NCBI RefSeq assembly: GCF_028372415.1
Contig: NC_092875.1
Location: 51,398,771-51,462,770 of the forward strand
Direction: 5' to 3'
DNA: 64,000 nucleotides
From: Notamacropus eugenii
Lineage: Eukaryota; Chordata; Mammalia; Diprotodontia; Macropodidae
Of this stretch, positions 1 through 21,105 are shown one piece after another. Made by a program: the position numbers and the translations under genes. Under the pieces are notes generated by a model, which was not told where the DNA came from, did no database searches, and saw nothing but the letters and a program-made list of their open reading frames with translations. Positions within the stretch are counted from its first letter, which is position 1, and every line of letters begins with the position of its first letter.

Positions 1-254
1 GGTGGGATTTGTACCCTAAGTCCACTCTAAGGACTGCACTAGGAGACAGTGGTCCTGTCACGTCCTTATTTTGGAAACTATGGGATAGAGATTGTACTAG
101 AGCTGTGATTTCATAGGTATAGGAAGCTCCCAGGAGGAACTCCTAACAGTACTGGTCAGCATCTTCTCTTTAACCTGTAATCACAGAGAGTGGCCTTGCA
201 TAGACAGATTAAGTGATTTGCCCAGAGTCATTCAGCCATCGTGTGTGTGCCCGT
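1..254. other. PET100 intron 1 (part), no gene seen
   Basis: No coding exon is visible. A short stretch around 205-240 (AAGTGATTTGCCCAGAGTCA) resembles the reverse-oriented middle of a MIR/CORE-type SINE. A TG-rich run at 241-260 precedes the L1-like sequence that follows. By position this should lie inside intron 1 of PET100. Confidence 0.35.
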
Positions 255-970
255 GTGTGTTTTATAAATTGATTTATTTTTAAATTTTCTCTTCTCCTCC
301 CCAAGCTGGCATGCAATCCCATATAGACTTTACATATACATTCTTATTAAACATATTTTCACATTAGTCATGTTGTATAAAAATATTGGTTGGTTGGTTG
401 TTGTCCTGCGTTCTTGAAGAGGGCCAAAATGATATGATAAAGTGAAATTTCAGTGTGTCTGACTGTGGCTGATCAGACCAACACGAGCTTAGAGTGCTGT
501 ACTGCAGGTTGGGCACAAATAGTCCATGTGAATATTTGGGGTGGATACTCCAAATTTATGCATCTTACGTTTACTTAGTGCTGTCTCAATTCTGCTTTGC
601 TCATACATACAGCACAGCACCCTTTCTGATGTGGGCATGCCATGCTGAGTGGTCCTGTTCCAGTGTCTCCTATGTTGCACGGTCAAATCCAAAGTTTTCA
701 AGAGAGACCTTGAGAGTGTCCTTGTATCTCTTCTTCTGAATTAGACTGAAATAGAGGAACCATGAGAAAGAAAAAAACGAACGTAAACTAAACAAAAAAA
801 GATCTGCATTCAGACTCCCTCTTTCTTTCTGTGGATGTGGATGGCATTTTCCATCGGAGTCTTTTGGAAGCCAGCATTTTTTAAAGCCTGAACTTGACCC
901 AGCTCTTGCTTGCTCCAACACTGTCTGGCCACTGTTCCACACTGTCTCTTGCCTTATCTTTTTTAACTCT
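255..970 (-). mobile_element. L1-type LINE 3' end, split by an RTE-like fragment
   Basis: The pieces 255-384 and about 743-970 together match the layout of other L1 3' ends in this window (23575-23950, 26131-26400, 57480-57800). They share the reversed tail, a 'CACATTAGTCATGTTGT' block, and a purine-rich stretch ending near 'GGATGTGGATGGCATTTTCC'. The element reads on the minus strand. The middle, 385-742, is a different repeat that sits inside it. Confidence 0.55.
385..742 (-). mobile_element. RTE-like non-LTR LINE fragment (C-terminal end)
   Basis: On the minus strand two overlapping open stretches (489-701 and 670-978) carry pieces typical of the C-terminus of a LINE reverse transcriptase: QKKRYKDTLK, YEQSRIE and MDYLCPTC (a zinc-knuckle-like end). 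A second copy of the same family lies at 38750-39235, and the two align over about 330 bases. The assignment to the RTE clade is from memory of similar protein tails. The copy is 5'-truncated and decayed. Confidence 0.55.
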
Positions 971-1084
971 CTTAACATCTTCCCAAAATGGAATTAGTTT
1001 TTTTTGGATGGCCACATCTCACTGCTGATTTATTGAGTTCTCTAAAAACATCCAGTTTTTTTCTCAAACTTCCATTGTGAAGTT

Positions 1085-1960
1085 AATTTTTTTTTAACTC
1101 AAGTCTAAGACTTTACATTTGTCCATATTGAATTTCATTTTATTAGCCTTAACTCATTGTTCCTGCATGTCAAGATCTTTTTTGGATCCTGATCTTGCCA
1201 TATAGTATGTTAACTGTTCTTATCTAGTTCCCAGTTCTGTGTTATCTACAGACTTGATGAGCATGCTATCTATTCCTTTGTCTAAGTATTTGGTTAAAAA
1301 TGCTAAATAACCCACCTTGGGCCACTCAGGCCACTTCACTGGAGACCTTCTGTTTATTGACATTGAACTCCTAATGACTCGTCTTTTGAGTCTGATCTTT
1401 CATCTAGTTTTAAATCTACCTAATTGTATTATAGGGCAGCTAGATGGCACAGTGGATAAAGTGCTGGGCCTACAGTGAGGAAGACTCCTTGAACTGAGTT
1501 CAAATCTGGCCTCAAACATCCAGTAGCTGTGTGACCCTGGACAAGTGACTTCACCCCAGTTTGCCTCAGTTTCTTCATCTGTTAAATGAGCTGGAGAAGG
1601 AAATGGCAAACCACTCCGGTATCTTTGCCAAGAAAATTCCAAATGGGGCCATGAGGAGTTGGCCGTGACTGATCAACAACAAATTGTATCGTAGTCTAGT
1701 CCATGTTTTCCTCAAGAATGGAATAAGATACTTTACCAAATGCTTTGTGAAGATCCAAGTAAACTCTATCTACAATTTAAGCTATTAATCACTTTCAGAA
1801 AAGAAAAGAAAATTCGCCTGGCATGACCTGTCCTTGAAGCTGAACTGGCTCTTTTCAGTCACTGCTTCCTTGTCTGGATGGTTCCTAGCCATCCACTGTG
1901 GTATTTTAGAATTTCCCCAAGAACTGAAGTCAAGCTGAGTGGCTCATAATTGACAGGTTT
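1085..1960 (-). mobile_element. Old CR1/L3-type LINE remnant, interrupted by a SINE
   Basis: The sequence from about 1120 to 1430 and 1682 to 1960 resembles the reverse complement of the widespread amniote CR1/L3 reverse transcriptase region (blocks such as GACTTGATGAGCATGCTATC and AAGATCCAAGTAAACTCTAT). A younger SINE at 1432-1681 splits it. Coding capacity is lost. Confidence 0.5.
1432..1681 (+). mobile_element. tRNA-derived marsupial SINE with target duplication
   Basis: It starts GGGCAGCTAGATGGCACAGT, has the tRNA-like head with GTTCAAATC box B and the 'GTGTGACCCTGGACAAGT' body, and ends CTGATCAACAACAAA. The flanking AATTGTAT at about 1422-1429 recurs just after the tail at about 1681-1688, a target-site duplication. 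The host sequence is the CR1/L3 remnant. Confidence 0.8.
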
Positions 1961-1999
1961 TCTTCTCTTCTTTGATGAAGCTTTGAACTTGTTGGGGGG

Positions 2000-3115
2000 T
2001 GTTATAGAGGGGAATCTTGTTAAGGTGTGAGCTGAACTGAATTTGTTCTGAGGTCCCTGCTAGTTCCAGGATTCTTGATTTTGAATTGTCCAGTTTGCCT
2101 GGAAGGGAGTAAATGAGAGAAGTTTGTAAAGGCAGAATGACCCAAGATAGGAGAGGGTCTTTCTTGTCAAGCAAAGTAGTTTGAACTTTACTTGGTAGCC
2201 TGTAAGGAGTCACTGAAAATCTTTGAGTCAAATGACACGAGCAGATCTGTGTGGAAGGAAGATTATTCCAACAGTGTTGTGAAGGATAGCTTAGAGGCCA
2301 GGAAAGAAGGAAATCAGGAATTCAATTCAATTCTAGAAGCATTTACTGAGTACTTACTGAGTACATGCCACCAGGTGCTAGGATACAAAGACAAAAACAA
2401 TTCAGTGCCTGCCTTCAAGGATTTTACAGCAGGGGGTGGGTGTGGGAGAAGGATAGATAAGGAAATACAGAATATATACAAAATAACAATGGGCAGCATT
2501 AACAATTGGAGGAAGCAGGAAAGTTCTCCTGGAGGTGGTGGTGCTTGAGCCCCACTGAAGGAAGATGGGGGTGCCAGGGTACAGAGGAGATGACACGGAG
2601 CCTGCTAGGTATGGGAGATGTGGAAAGAGGAGACAGAATTTCATTCGTGGGGAGCATCAAGTTGGCCAGTGTGGCAGGAGGGTAAAATGGGTGAGGGGAA
2701 TAATGTAAAATGTTATAATATGGAAATTTGAAGGGAGAAGTGAGAGCCAGATTGGAGGGGGCTTTAAATGCCAAACAGAAGAGTTGGCATTTTATCCCAG
2801 AAGCAATAGGGAGCCACTCACGCTTCCCCAGCTTGGGGAGGTTCAGTGGTTCCCTGCTGATTCTGAAACAATGTAGAATAATGGATTAAGAGATAGGCAG
2901 ACATGGATTCAAATCTAGCCTCAGTTACTAACTGTATGGCCTTGAAGGGCAAATGACTTCTCTGGGTCAGTGTCCTATGCTTTATGAATATGAAGCTGTA
3001 TGGACTGTAGGAGAGGAGATTGGAGGCAAGGAGGCCAATTAGGAGGCTGTTGCAATAGTTCAATAGAAAGTAATGAAGGACTTCCTAGGGTGGTGGAAAT
3101 GTGAGCAGAGAGAAA
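2000..3115 (-). mobile_element. CR1-clade (L2/L3-type) LINE remnants
   Basis: At least two pieces are joined. One (about 2160-2300) shows the reverse-transcriptase part. Another starts at 2319 with the 3'-end motif AGCATTTACTGAGTACTTAC and continues to 3110, where the minus strand reads YCNSLLIGLLAS, a degenerate form of the conserved CR1/L2 'DYCNSLLTGLP' block. A short MIR-like SINE is inserted at about 2865-2990. No intact frame remains. Confidence 0.55.
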
Positions 3116-3119
3116 GGGA

Positions 3120-3390
3120 TAATAAGAACAACAGTAACTGACAGTAATATAGGACCTACTATGTGCAAGGCACTTTTCAATTATTATCTCATTGTGTCCT
3201 CACAACAGTCCTGACAAGTAGGTGCTGCTATTATACCCATGTTACAGTTGAGGAAACTGAGGCTAAAAGAGATTACATGACTTGCTCAGGATCACACTGC
3301 CAGGAAGTGTTTGAGGCTGGATTTGAACTCAAGTCTTCCTGAATGCCGGTCTGGCACTGCTTTCTCTGCATCAGCTAGCTGCCTCAATGT
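3120..3390 (-). mobile_element. CORE/MIR-type SINE
   Basis: The reverse-oriented CORE-SINE begins with 'TAGGACCTACTATGTGCAAG', then has TTATTATCTCATT, GAGGAAACTGAGGCT and 'GGATTTGAACTCAAGTCTTC', and ends at the tRNA-like head (CAGCTAGCTGCC). It is well preserved for this class. Confidence 0.7.
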
Positions 3391-3499
3391 AACTGTCAAT
3401 AGGAACTGGTAACTGGATGAGAGAGGTGAATAGTTAAATGTAACCCACAAAGAAATTTATTTTGGATTGAGGTTACTTTGTATCCATCCTCTATGTTTC

Positions 3500-3645
3500 T
3501 TGTATATATCTCTTTGTACACCTTACATGACTTTAGAATGTAAGTTTCACGAGGGCAGGCGATTTTTCACTTCCTTTTTATTCCCAGTACTGAGCACGGT
3601 GCTAGCACGTAGCAGGTGTAAATACCATCAAGGCTTCTTGATTAG
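3500..3645 (+). mobile_element. L2 LINE 3' end
   Basis: Contains the L2 3'-UTR signature 'GAATGTAAGTTTCACGAGGG' followed by 'CCCAGTACTGAGCACGGTGC' and 'TAGCAGGTGTAAATA'. Plus orientation, only the last 150 bases. Confidence 0.6.
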
Positions 3646-3969
3646 GTGGAAAAGGAAAACTCACAGTTAAAAAGTACCAAAGCCCAGATCCTAACTTTGT
3701 CACTTACCATCTTTCTGACCTTGGGCAAAAACAATTGACAAATTTCACGTTAGTGTTTGCAAACTGCTGTTGGGACACCTGCCCTGTGAGGTGAGGGGTT
3801 TGATTATTATTGTATTTGTTTTGAGGAAATTGAGGTGCTGACAGGCTTTGTGACTTGGCTACGATGACCCAGCTGGTAGGAAGTCACATAACCTTAATTT
3901 CCTCCTTTGTAAAATTCAGTTAATTTGCACCATTTACTTCATAGGGTTATTGTGAATGACGACTTGATT

Positions 3970-4217
3970 TGTTGTTGTTCGGTTGTTGCAGTGTCCAACT
4001 CTTTGTGACCCCACTTGGGGTTTTCTTGGCAGAGATGTTAGAGTGTTTGCCCTTTCCTTCTCCTGCTCATTTTACAGATGAGGAAACTGAGGCAAACAGG
4101 GTTAAGTGACTTGCTCAGGGTCACACAAACTAGTAAGTGTCTGAGACTGGATTTGAACTCTGAGCTTCCTGACTCCAGGCCTGGTGCTCTATCCACTGCA
4201 CCACCTTGCTGCTCTTG
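3970..4217 (-). mobile_element. tRNA-derived marsupial SINE
   Basis: Reverse copy: starts TTGTTGTTCGGTTGTTG, then TCTTTGTGACCCCACTTGGG, GAGGAAACTGAGGCAAACAG, GGATTTGAACTC, and ends CACCACCTTGCTGCTC. Same family as 1432-1681. Confidence 0.8.
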
Positions 4218-4224
4218 GTAGATT

Positions 4225-4965
4225 TTAAAATACTGTAGAAGTATGAGCTTATTAAGGAAGATTGTTCTGGCAGTGGTACAGAGGTCTTTCTGGGGAGAAT
4301 AAGAGTGATAAGAGCTGTTTGGTTATTGTAGTTGTTTAGGTGGGCCTGGGCAGGGGCCAGAAAGGGAGGGGGAAGATTCCAATTTTCTGGCATAGATGGA
4401 ATCAACAGGACTTGGGATCTGATTGTATATTTGAGGTAAGTAAGAGGGAGGGTCAGAGAGAGCCGCCAGGTTATGGACTTGAGAAACTCAGCAAATAGCC
4501 AGGAGTGGCTAGTGCCCTTGAGAAATAGCGAAGTCCAAAAAAAAAAAGGCGGGGAGGGAAGATAGTAAGCCAAATTTTGGACATGTTGAGTTTGGTGTGC
4601 CGGCTGGACACGCAGGGGGAAAGGTCCTTAAGGTGGAAAGGTGAGTCTGGAGCTCAGAGGGAAGGTCAGAGCTAGAGTTGCAGATTTCCGGGTTATCTGC
4701 GTAGTGGAAGTAGTTGAAGTCTTGGAAGTGAATGAGATTGCTAAAGGAAAAAAGAAAGCCCAGGACAGATCCTTGGGTGAAACCACATGAAGAGGTTTTA
4801 TAAAGTGAAGAAAGAGAAGAAAGTTGTCAAAGAGGCAGGAGAACCCAGAGGATGTAGAGCTGTCCCGGCCCCTCTGGGCCTCAGTTTTTCCATCTATAAA
4901 ATAAAGAAGGTTGGACCAGATGGCCTCTCTCATGCTGGGTCCCTGTAATCTCTGGAGCAGCCAAG
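4225..4965 (-). mobile_element. CR1-clade LINE remnant plus MIR tail
   Basis: The stretch 4225-4860 carries the phrases of the decayed CR1/L2-type reverse transcriptase in reverse orientation, for example TTTTGGACATGTTGAGTTTG and AGCCCAGGACAGATCCTTGG. These also occur in the larger copy at 43593-46960. From about 4865 to 4960 the text (GGGCCTCAGTTTTTCCATCT) is a MIR-type SINE end. Confidence 0.5.
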
Positions 4966-5123
4966 GCTTTGTAACCTGAGGGTCCTGGATAGAGTTCTGG
5001 GGGTTTGGTGAATTTGGGAAAAACCCAACATTTTTATTTTTGCTTTTTCCCCGCACTATTTTAATTTCCTGGGAGTGGAAAGGCAAAAACAATGTCCCTC
5101 CCTTCAGGAAAGTTTACTTTCTG

Positions 5124-5158
5124 GTGTGTGCGTGCGTTCTTGCGTGTGTGTGTGTGTG
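5124..5158. repeat. (TG)n microsatellite
   Basis: Short imperfect TG run with CG interruptions in the last part of PET100 intron 1. No other feature is seen from 5160 to 5732 apart from AT-rich DNA that resembles no repeat I know. Confidence 0.7.
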
Positions 5159-5732
5159 AATACAGCCTATACACAGATAATTAGAGAGGGAAAGAGCTCT
5201 GTCAGATTCAGGAAAGGCTACAGAGAGAGATGGTAGAGACTTGGAGGAACTCAGCATAGGTGTATTCCAAAGTGCTTTTTATTTCTCAAAATATATTTGT
5301 GCCTGAAGATGTATTTTTAAAAATCAACAAGAACAAGAAACTTCACAAGCATAGTGCAACATGGCTTTAAAAGGCTAAAGATAAATTTCAGTTGTACAAG
5401 CGGATTTCTAAAGTGAAAAATGGTAACTTAAGATTTTAATTTCCAAAATAGGAAAGTCCATGTTTCAATCTGAAATTCTCCAAAATGAGAATTGTTTTCT
5501 GTGCAGTTGTTCATTAACCCTGAGAAGTGACGTCTAAGCTGGCTGTGTGGTTCCTAGTTGGTGTTCTATGGGGGCAAGTCCAGGGCTCCTCAGGCTCCCC
5601 CTCTGTGGCTAATTACTGTTATCACTATCATTATTTTTATTTTAAAATTTCATTCTTGTTCAAATGACAGACTTGTGTAGGTGACTTTGAAGCAGTGAGG
5701 AGACGTGCCCTCCATTCTCTGTCTCTTTTTAG

Positions 5733-6836
5733 ATGATGCTGTACCTTACCTTCCCAGTGGCCATGTTCTGGGTCTCCAACCAGGCTGAATATTTTGAGGA
5801 ATACGTTGTCCAGCGCAAGGTATACCAGGGGGGTCTCACTGTGGGAGAACATACCCCACTCTCCACGTTCTGTGACGTCAAACGCCAGGCTTGCTGTGTC
5901 TCCCCACATGGTGGTTGTACTTAGTGGGGCATTGAGGTCCCCTTGGACTGGGAGTCAGGAGCTTGACTTTTCTTGCTAGCTCTGCTGTTTTTACTGTATA
6001 GCCTTCCCACTCTGGCCATTTCTACAATGAGAGGGCTGAGGTCCCTTCCAGCTGTGATATTCAGTGCCAATCACACCCTCCACCATGTTTATCTAAGAAG
6101 CAGTGAGGAGGCAAGATATCCTGTGTGACCCAGAGCTCCCCTTGGGAGGGTCGGGGATCCTGAGAGGGCCCTTTGCCTAGAAGGACACTGTTTTTCCTTT
6201 CTCTCCTGGCCCTGCCAGGGTAGGGGTGGGGTATGCTATGTTTGGTCCTGGTCCTCTCCCACTTCTCCAGCAATTTCTTCTCTTTCTGCAGCGGGAGATC
6301 TTCCCTCCGGAGCGAGAAGACCAGGTGAAGCCTTGACTCTCCCCCATCATACGTGGAGGGAGGAATGGTTAGGTTGAGATGGCAGTCTGTCTAGGTCTGT
6401 CTCTGCCCTCACTCAGGGTTGGTGAAAGCCTAGTTTTAGGTAAGAACTCCTGGGCTCAGCCTCCTACTGTGGGCTCAGAAACAGCTGGAATACCCTCAGG
6501 AAGGAATAGGTGAGAGACAGGTTCTAAATGGAAGAGGCCATAGCCTAGGAAGGAGCACCTAGCCTGGTTGAGGCCCACGGAGGTTGGAGGGGATTGGCTG
6601 GGGGTTCTAGTCTTCTCTCATGTCTGCCTCACTCTTCCCTTCCCCTTTTCCCCCCCAAAAATATTCCACAGTGGAGTGGGGCTGGGTTCTAGGGATTATG
6701 GTCCAGGGCCTGGGCTATAACTATGCATTCTCTTCTGAAATTGCCCAACCCATGTTAGCGTCGAGAGCTGGAAGACTTCAAGGAGCGAATGCGGAAGCAG
6801 CGTGAGGAGAGGCTACTCCGGACTGCGCAGCAGTGA
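5733..6836 (+). CDS. PET100: PET100, cytochrome c oxidase chaperone (exons 2-4; exon 1 not in window)
   Basis: PET100 is a small inner-mitochondrial-membrane protein needed for cytochrome c oxidase (complex IV) assembly. Three exons are clear: 5733-5819, 6292-6324 and 6759-6836 (stop TGA at 6834). All are flanked by AG/GT sites and all junctions are phase 0. They encode 65 residues: a membrane-anchor segment (YLTFPVAMFWVSNQAEYFEE), a linker REIFPPEREDQ, and a charged helix RRELEDFKERMRKQREER ending TAQQ. This aligns almost throughout with the human 73-residue protein as I remember it. The human first exon encodes about nine residues (MGVKLEIFR). No such sequence occurs in 1-5732, so exon 1 and the promoter lie upstream of the window. 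A MIR-like SINE sits in the second intron (about 5925-6065). No AATAAA follows the stop before PCP2 begins. Confidence 0.93.
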
Positions 6837-7128
6837 CCTGGGATTTATCTGTCTCTCTCCCAAAAGCCTGACTCTGCACAGCAGGGGTATAGGGTTGGGA
6901 GGTGGGACTCTTGTAGCGGGCCTCCTTCCCTCCCTCCTCTCTGATGAGGAACTCTGGAGGCCACATATCCCCTTCTCAGTCCCTGTCTCCCCCATAGACC
7001 TGGAAAAGCTTAAGGCCTCGAGATCTCCAAAGAGAGTTGAGAGAAAGCCTTTTATCTTCCATCCCAATTCTTGAATCTAATGACAATAACAACTCAGTAT
7101 GACTCCTGCTCAGTTTATGTGAAAGCCT

Positions 7129-7134
7129 TTTATT
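7129..7134 (-). terminator. PCP2 polyadenylation signal
   Basis: AATAAA read on the minus strand, 50 bases beyond the PCP2 stop codon at 7184. It is the only canonical signal in the short gap between the converging PET100 and PCP2 coding ends. Confidence 0.7.
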
Positions 7135-7183
7135 TGATGATGTGGGACTGATGGGATGTGGAAGCCAAGTCAGGCCCTAGCCT

Positions 7184-9161
<1,978 letters not shown>

Positions 9162-9771
9162 GCTCTGAAGCCGCACTGCCTGCTCTCTGGCATGGGAATC
9201 TGGTGTGTGTGATATAAATGGCCTGCCATCCTGCACTGTCCCCACTCCTACCTCTGCCCCTAGGGACCCCCAAATCAGGATAGTTCTGGCTACAGCCATG
9301 TGGCTGCAGCTGGCTCTGGGGAGAGGCATCTGTTTAGTGCTAACTTCAGTGGCCTAGATCAGAGGCTGAAGGAGGTATTTGGGAACAAGTTACTCCCTTG
9401 TGAAAGTCAAACTCTACTCCCTCCCCTAGCTCCTGGATTGCTTCTGCACCTCCCTCCCCCCATGACTCTGTGGCCCTTTCACCTTAACTAGGGCCTTGCA
9501 TCCAGGTATCTCTTTGTATCCTCTTCCCTCCCCCTCTAACTGGAAACTGGGTCATTGGCCTCCTTTTTGGCTCTAAGCCTTTGGAGACACTGGCCTTGTT
9601 AATGAGATACTGGCTAATTAGAGTGTTGGTACAATCGGGAGATCTGAGACCTGACAGGACTTGGGAGATCACAAGGGAGCACCCAGGTGGGGTGGGAGAA
9701 TTAGATTGCTGCTCTGGTGTCTTCGACTCCTAGGTTACGAATCCCCCAGACCCTCCTGACCAGACCCTTAC

Positions 9772-9828
9772 CTCACTGAGAGGACTTGAATCTGCTTCTT
9801 TTTCCTCTTTCCCCTCCAACTCAGCCAT
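9772..9828 (-). CDS. PCP2: PCP2 alternative first coding exon (long isoform)
   Basis: Minus-strand exon with ATG at 9828-9826 and donor GTAAGG after 9772. It encodes 19 residues, MAELEGKEEKEADSSPLSE, and ends in phase 0. Joined to the exon at 8533 it reads ...[14 protein letters not shown], with no stop. The human long isoform, from memory, starts with a similar acidic leader (MMDQEEKTEEGSGPCAE) joined to AGSPDQEGFF at the same place. The product would be 146 residues. The exon also opens with a possible in-frame acceptor at 9841-9842 (see the candidate exon upstream). Confidence 0.75.
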
Positions 9829-10304
9829 CAGACTGGATCCCTAGGTGATACCCTATTAGACCCCTTGCTCTCTGTATTGTGTTCCCTCTTCTGCCCCCAG
9901 ACCCACCACAGATGTGTGATTCCAGCTCCCACTGTTGCTCTTGGCATCTGGAGTAGGACTTTTAAAGGGTGAGGGAACACCCACGATCCTCCACCAAGCC
10001 CCAAATCCTAGATTCCATCTGGGAGTCCCCCCCACTCCATCTGCTCCCACCCAGACTAAGCCCCATAAAGATCATCCAGATAATTGTTTTTGTGGAACTA
10101 CACTGGGTGCTGGGTGGGGGTGGGGTACTCAGGCCTCCTCCCTCTCCCCCAACTTCATCTCACTCCCAGGGTTCTGGCCCTCCCTCCATCACAATACATG
10201 ATTTCTACATTCTTGACCTGTAGCCCTCCTCCCAAACTCACCTGTGCCATGCACACCCAGAGTCATAGGATCCGTACCCTTCCCCCTGTCCCAACAGCTC
10301 TCAC

Positions 10305-10526
10305 CTGTGCCAGCTGGGTCTGGGAGCAGGCATACTGAAGGTTCAAGGTAGGGTCTCTCAGAAAACTGGGGGGCAGGGCTCCATAGGGAGAGGCCAATCG
10401 GGAGAGAGCACTGAGAAGGTGGAGCCCACGGAGCCCACGATCTCGTGGTCGACGTTCATAACTGCTCCTCACTTCACCAGAGGCCTCCCCAGCCCCAGCT
10501 TTCCTAACTGGTGCCTGGGAATGCAT
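10305..10526 (-). other. Candidate extra upstream PCP2 exon or separate transcript
   Basis: An open stretch on the minus strand runs from an ATG at 10526 to a donor-like CAG|GTGAGA at 10305/10304. It gives 74 codons with no stop, ending NLQYACSQTQLAQ. The frame is also open upstream to 10631. Part of it is CpG-containing and arginine-rich (YERRPRDRGLRGLHLL). It ends in phase 0. If spliced to a weak acceptor at 9842-9841 it would read through GSSL into the MAELEG leader of PCP2. I do not recognise the peptide and the acceptor has a poor pyrimidine tract, so this may be chance or a 5' UTR exon. Confidence 0.3.
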
Positions 10527-12480
10527 CCTTTCTGAATAGCTAGGGATCAGAACCCTTTCACAAAGAGTGTTTTTTGTTATGTTAGGACCTTTGAGAGTCA
10601 AGGCATCCTCCCTTGCTTCGTGGCTCCCCACACACTACCCCAAACACTGTCTCCTTTCTCTTCTGTCCACCTGTCCCAAGAAGTGGATGGGCCTGTCTGG
10701 TCAGACTGGTGTTGGTTGGCTTAGTCAGTCTCCTTGGTTATGTTTCTGTAGGGAATGGGATCATTCTCCTCCCTGGAGGAGTCTTTACCTCCTTATATAC
10801 CCACAAGGGCCTTATTACCAACTCTGCATAGCCTTCAGGGTCTGGCTTTGGGGTGGTTACCACAGCGACACTCTCCATCCAGGGCCAGATCTGGCTGGGG
10901 GAGCAGGAACCCTCATCTCCCCAAATTCTTCCAGTCCCCCAAGCTTTTCCAGTTCCTCAAACTGAAGTCTTCAAAATCTCATTCTCTGAATTCTCTCATT
11001 CAGAACTGGAGTGGGGGTGGGGAGGGAGGTCCTGCATCAGATCCCTCCATAGCAAAAGTGGTTCATGAATGTTGTCTTAGAGTATTGGAGGTCATGTTAT
11101 GGGAGAGCAGTATGTCTTGACCCCTTCATTGTCTGCATTATTTTTTGGCACAGTTTCCTGGGGATGGAGAAGCATGATCCATAATCGTAAGATTCTCCCC
11201 ACCCCAAATACACACACACTCTTCCCAGGTGACGAATTCCTTTATCTCTCTTCATTCTGGTGATACCATGGCAGGTGCCTGGAGTTCTGACCACACTGAT
11301 CCCTTCTCAGGATAGAGGAGGTTCTGGGGCCCCCACTGTAAGGAAATTAGAATGTGTGACTGTTTCTGTATGTGTGTCATAAGCTAGGAGAGAGCTAGGA
11401 AGGTCAAAACTAGGAGGGAACTGAGTATCTAGTTCAACCCCCTCATTTTATGGAGGAGGAAACAGCCTCAGAGAGTGGCAAGGGGCTTATCTGTGTGCAT
11501 AATACATGTATCTTTTGCCTATGTAAGCATTCACTAGTGAATGTAGAACTGTGCCACTGTGTCTGTCCTTGAGCCATTCTGGGCTCAAGAGGCAGAGAAC
11601 TGATGAAGCATGCTAGCTACTTCCTAAAGGAGAGATGATCCACTCAGGGAGGCAGAATGAGAATTTCTTTTGGACTTGGCAAGCGCAGGAATTTGTTTTG
11701 TGTATTTGTTACAAGGGCTTTGTTTTGTTTTGTTTTTCCCCAGTGGAAAAGTGGTGGTGGAGGGAGAAGAAATGAGTTTGTTAAGTGAAAAAAAAAATTT
11801 TTTAAAGGAGACAGTGCTGTATAATGGTTATAGTATTGGAGCTGGAGTCAGCTAGGTGTGCTTTCCACCCTCCGCACACACCTGCTGTACGACCCTGGGC
11901 TAGTCACTCACTGTCTTTAAACCAATAGGAGGTTTGGGGCTGTTTGAGCACTGGCAATACGGAGTTTGTATGCGTGTTTGTATGGGGGCGGAAGGGCACA
12001 GTAATTGTACTGGCAGAGTGGAGAGAGAGCTGGTGGCAGTCGGCAAGGGATGGACCCTAGTTGTGCCTCAGCCGAGTACCGGCTGTGTGACCCTTAGCCG
12101 CTCGTTACACCAGGCAACTCTCTGACTGTAATAATAGCCAGCTTTTAAGTAGCACTCGCAAAGTTTCCAAGTGGCAGATCTCCCCATGCTAATGAAATCG
12201 GCCAGGAAAGAAGAAGGGAAAGGAAGGAGGAAAGAAGGAAGAACACACCTCACCAGCTGTGTTAGGTGACCCATGGGTGTCTCTGATCTTTTCTGAGCCA
12301 GTAGTAATAATAGCGGCTGCAAACTTTCGCGCCCTATATAAATGACATATTATTAGGTGAATTTGTGACTGTTTGTATCCGTGTGAGGCTCTGGGTACTC
12401 GAATGTCTTATTATGTAATTAACGTAACACTGGCCATTGCTGACACTACCGTAGTCCTTTAAGGCTGCAAAGTGCTTTAC
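10527..12480. other. PCP2-STXBP2 intergenic DNA
   Basis: No gene seen. MIR-type fragments occur at about 11400-11490 (reverse), 11805-11925 (forward: GGAGCTGGAGTCAG, GACCCTGGGCTAGTCACT) and 12040-12190. A purine-rich GGAA/GAAG run lies at 12200-12245. CORE-SINE 3'-like fragments at 12300-12550 run into the CpG-rich promoter. Confidence 0.5.
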
Positions 12481-12789
12481 GAGTGTCTCGCAACAATAGA
12501 CAGGCGCTATTATTATCCCCATATTCCCGACGGGAAAACTCTTCTCGGGAGCGTTCGCTGCAAGGGCCGCGAGGGCACCGGGGCCACGGAGCCCCAGCCC
12601 AGCTTTCCACCCTCCTCCCTTGGCCCAAGATTCACTCCGGTGAAGAAACTGACTTACAGCGGGGAGCCTGGGAGCCGGGTCAGGTGGGGGGCGTGGCCAG
12701 GTGGGAAGGGGCGTGGCCGCCTGCCGTGACGCTACCAGAGGCCCCGCCCCGCCTTGGGCAGACCCGGAAGCGGGGGCCCCAGGGGGAAG

Positions 12790-21054
<8,265 letters not shown>

Positions 21055-21099
21055 GTCCGGAGCAGCGTAATGCATTCTCCTCCCTTGCACCCAATAGGC

Positions 21100-21105
21100 A
21101 ATAAA
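21100..21105 (+). terminator. STXBP2 polyadenylation signal
   Basis: AATAAA 46 bases after the stop codon, followed by a GT/T-poor but C-rich flank. It gives a very short 3' UTR. Confidence 0.8.

Noticed and set aside
4130-5092. Minus-strand frames of 147 and 154 residues
   Set aside because: They are remnants within CR1-clade LINE and SINE DNA, not host genes.
9211-9220. GATATAAATG as a TATA box for PCP2
   Set aside because: The TATAAA reads on the plus strand while PCP2 is on the minus strand; on the correct strand it is a poor match.
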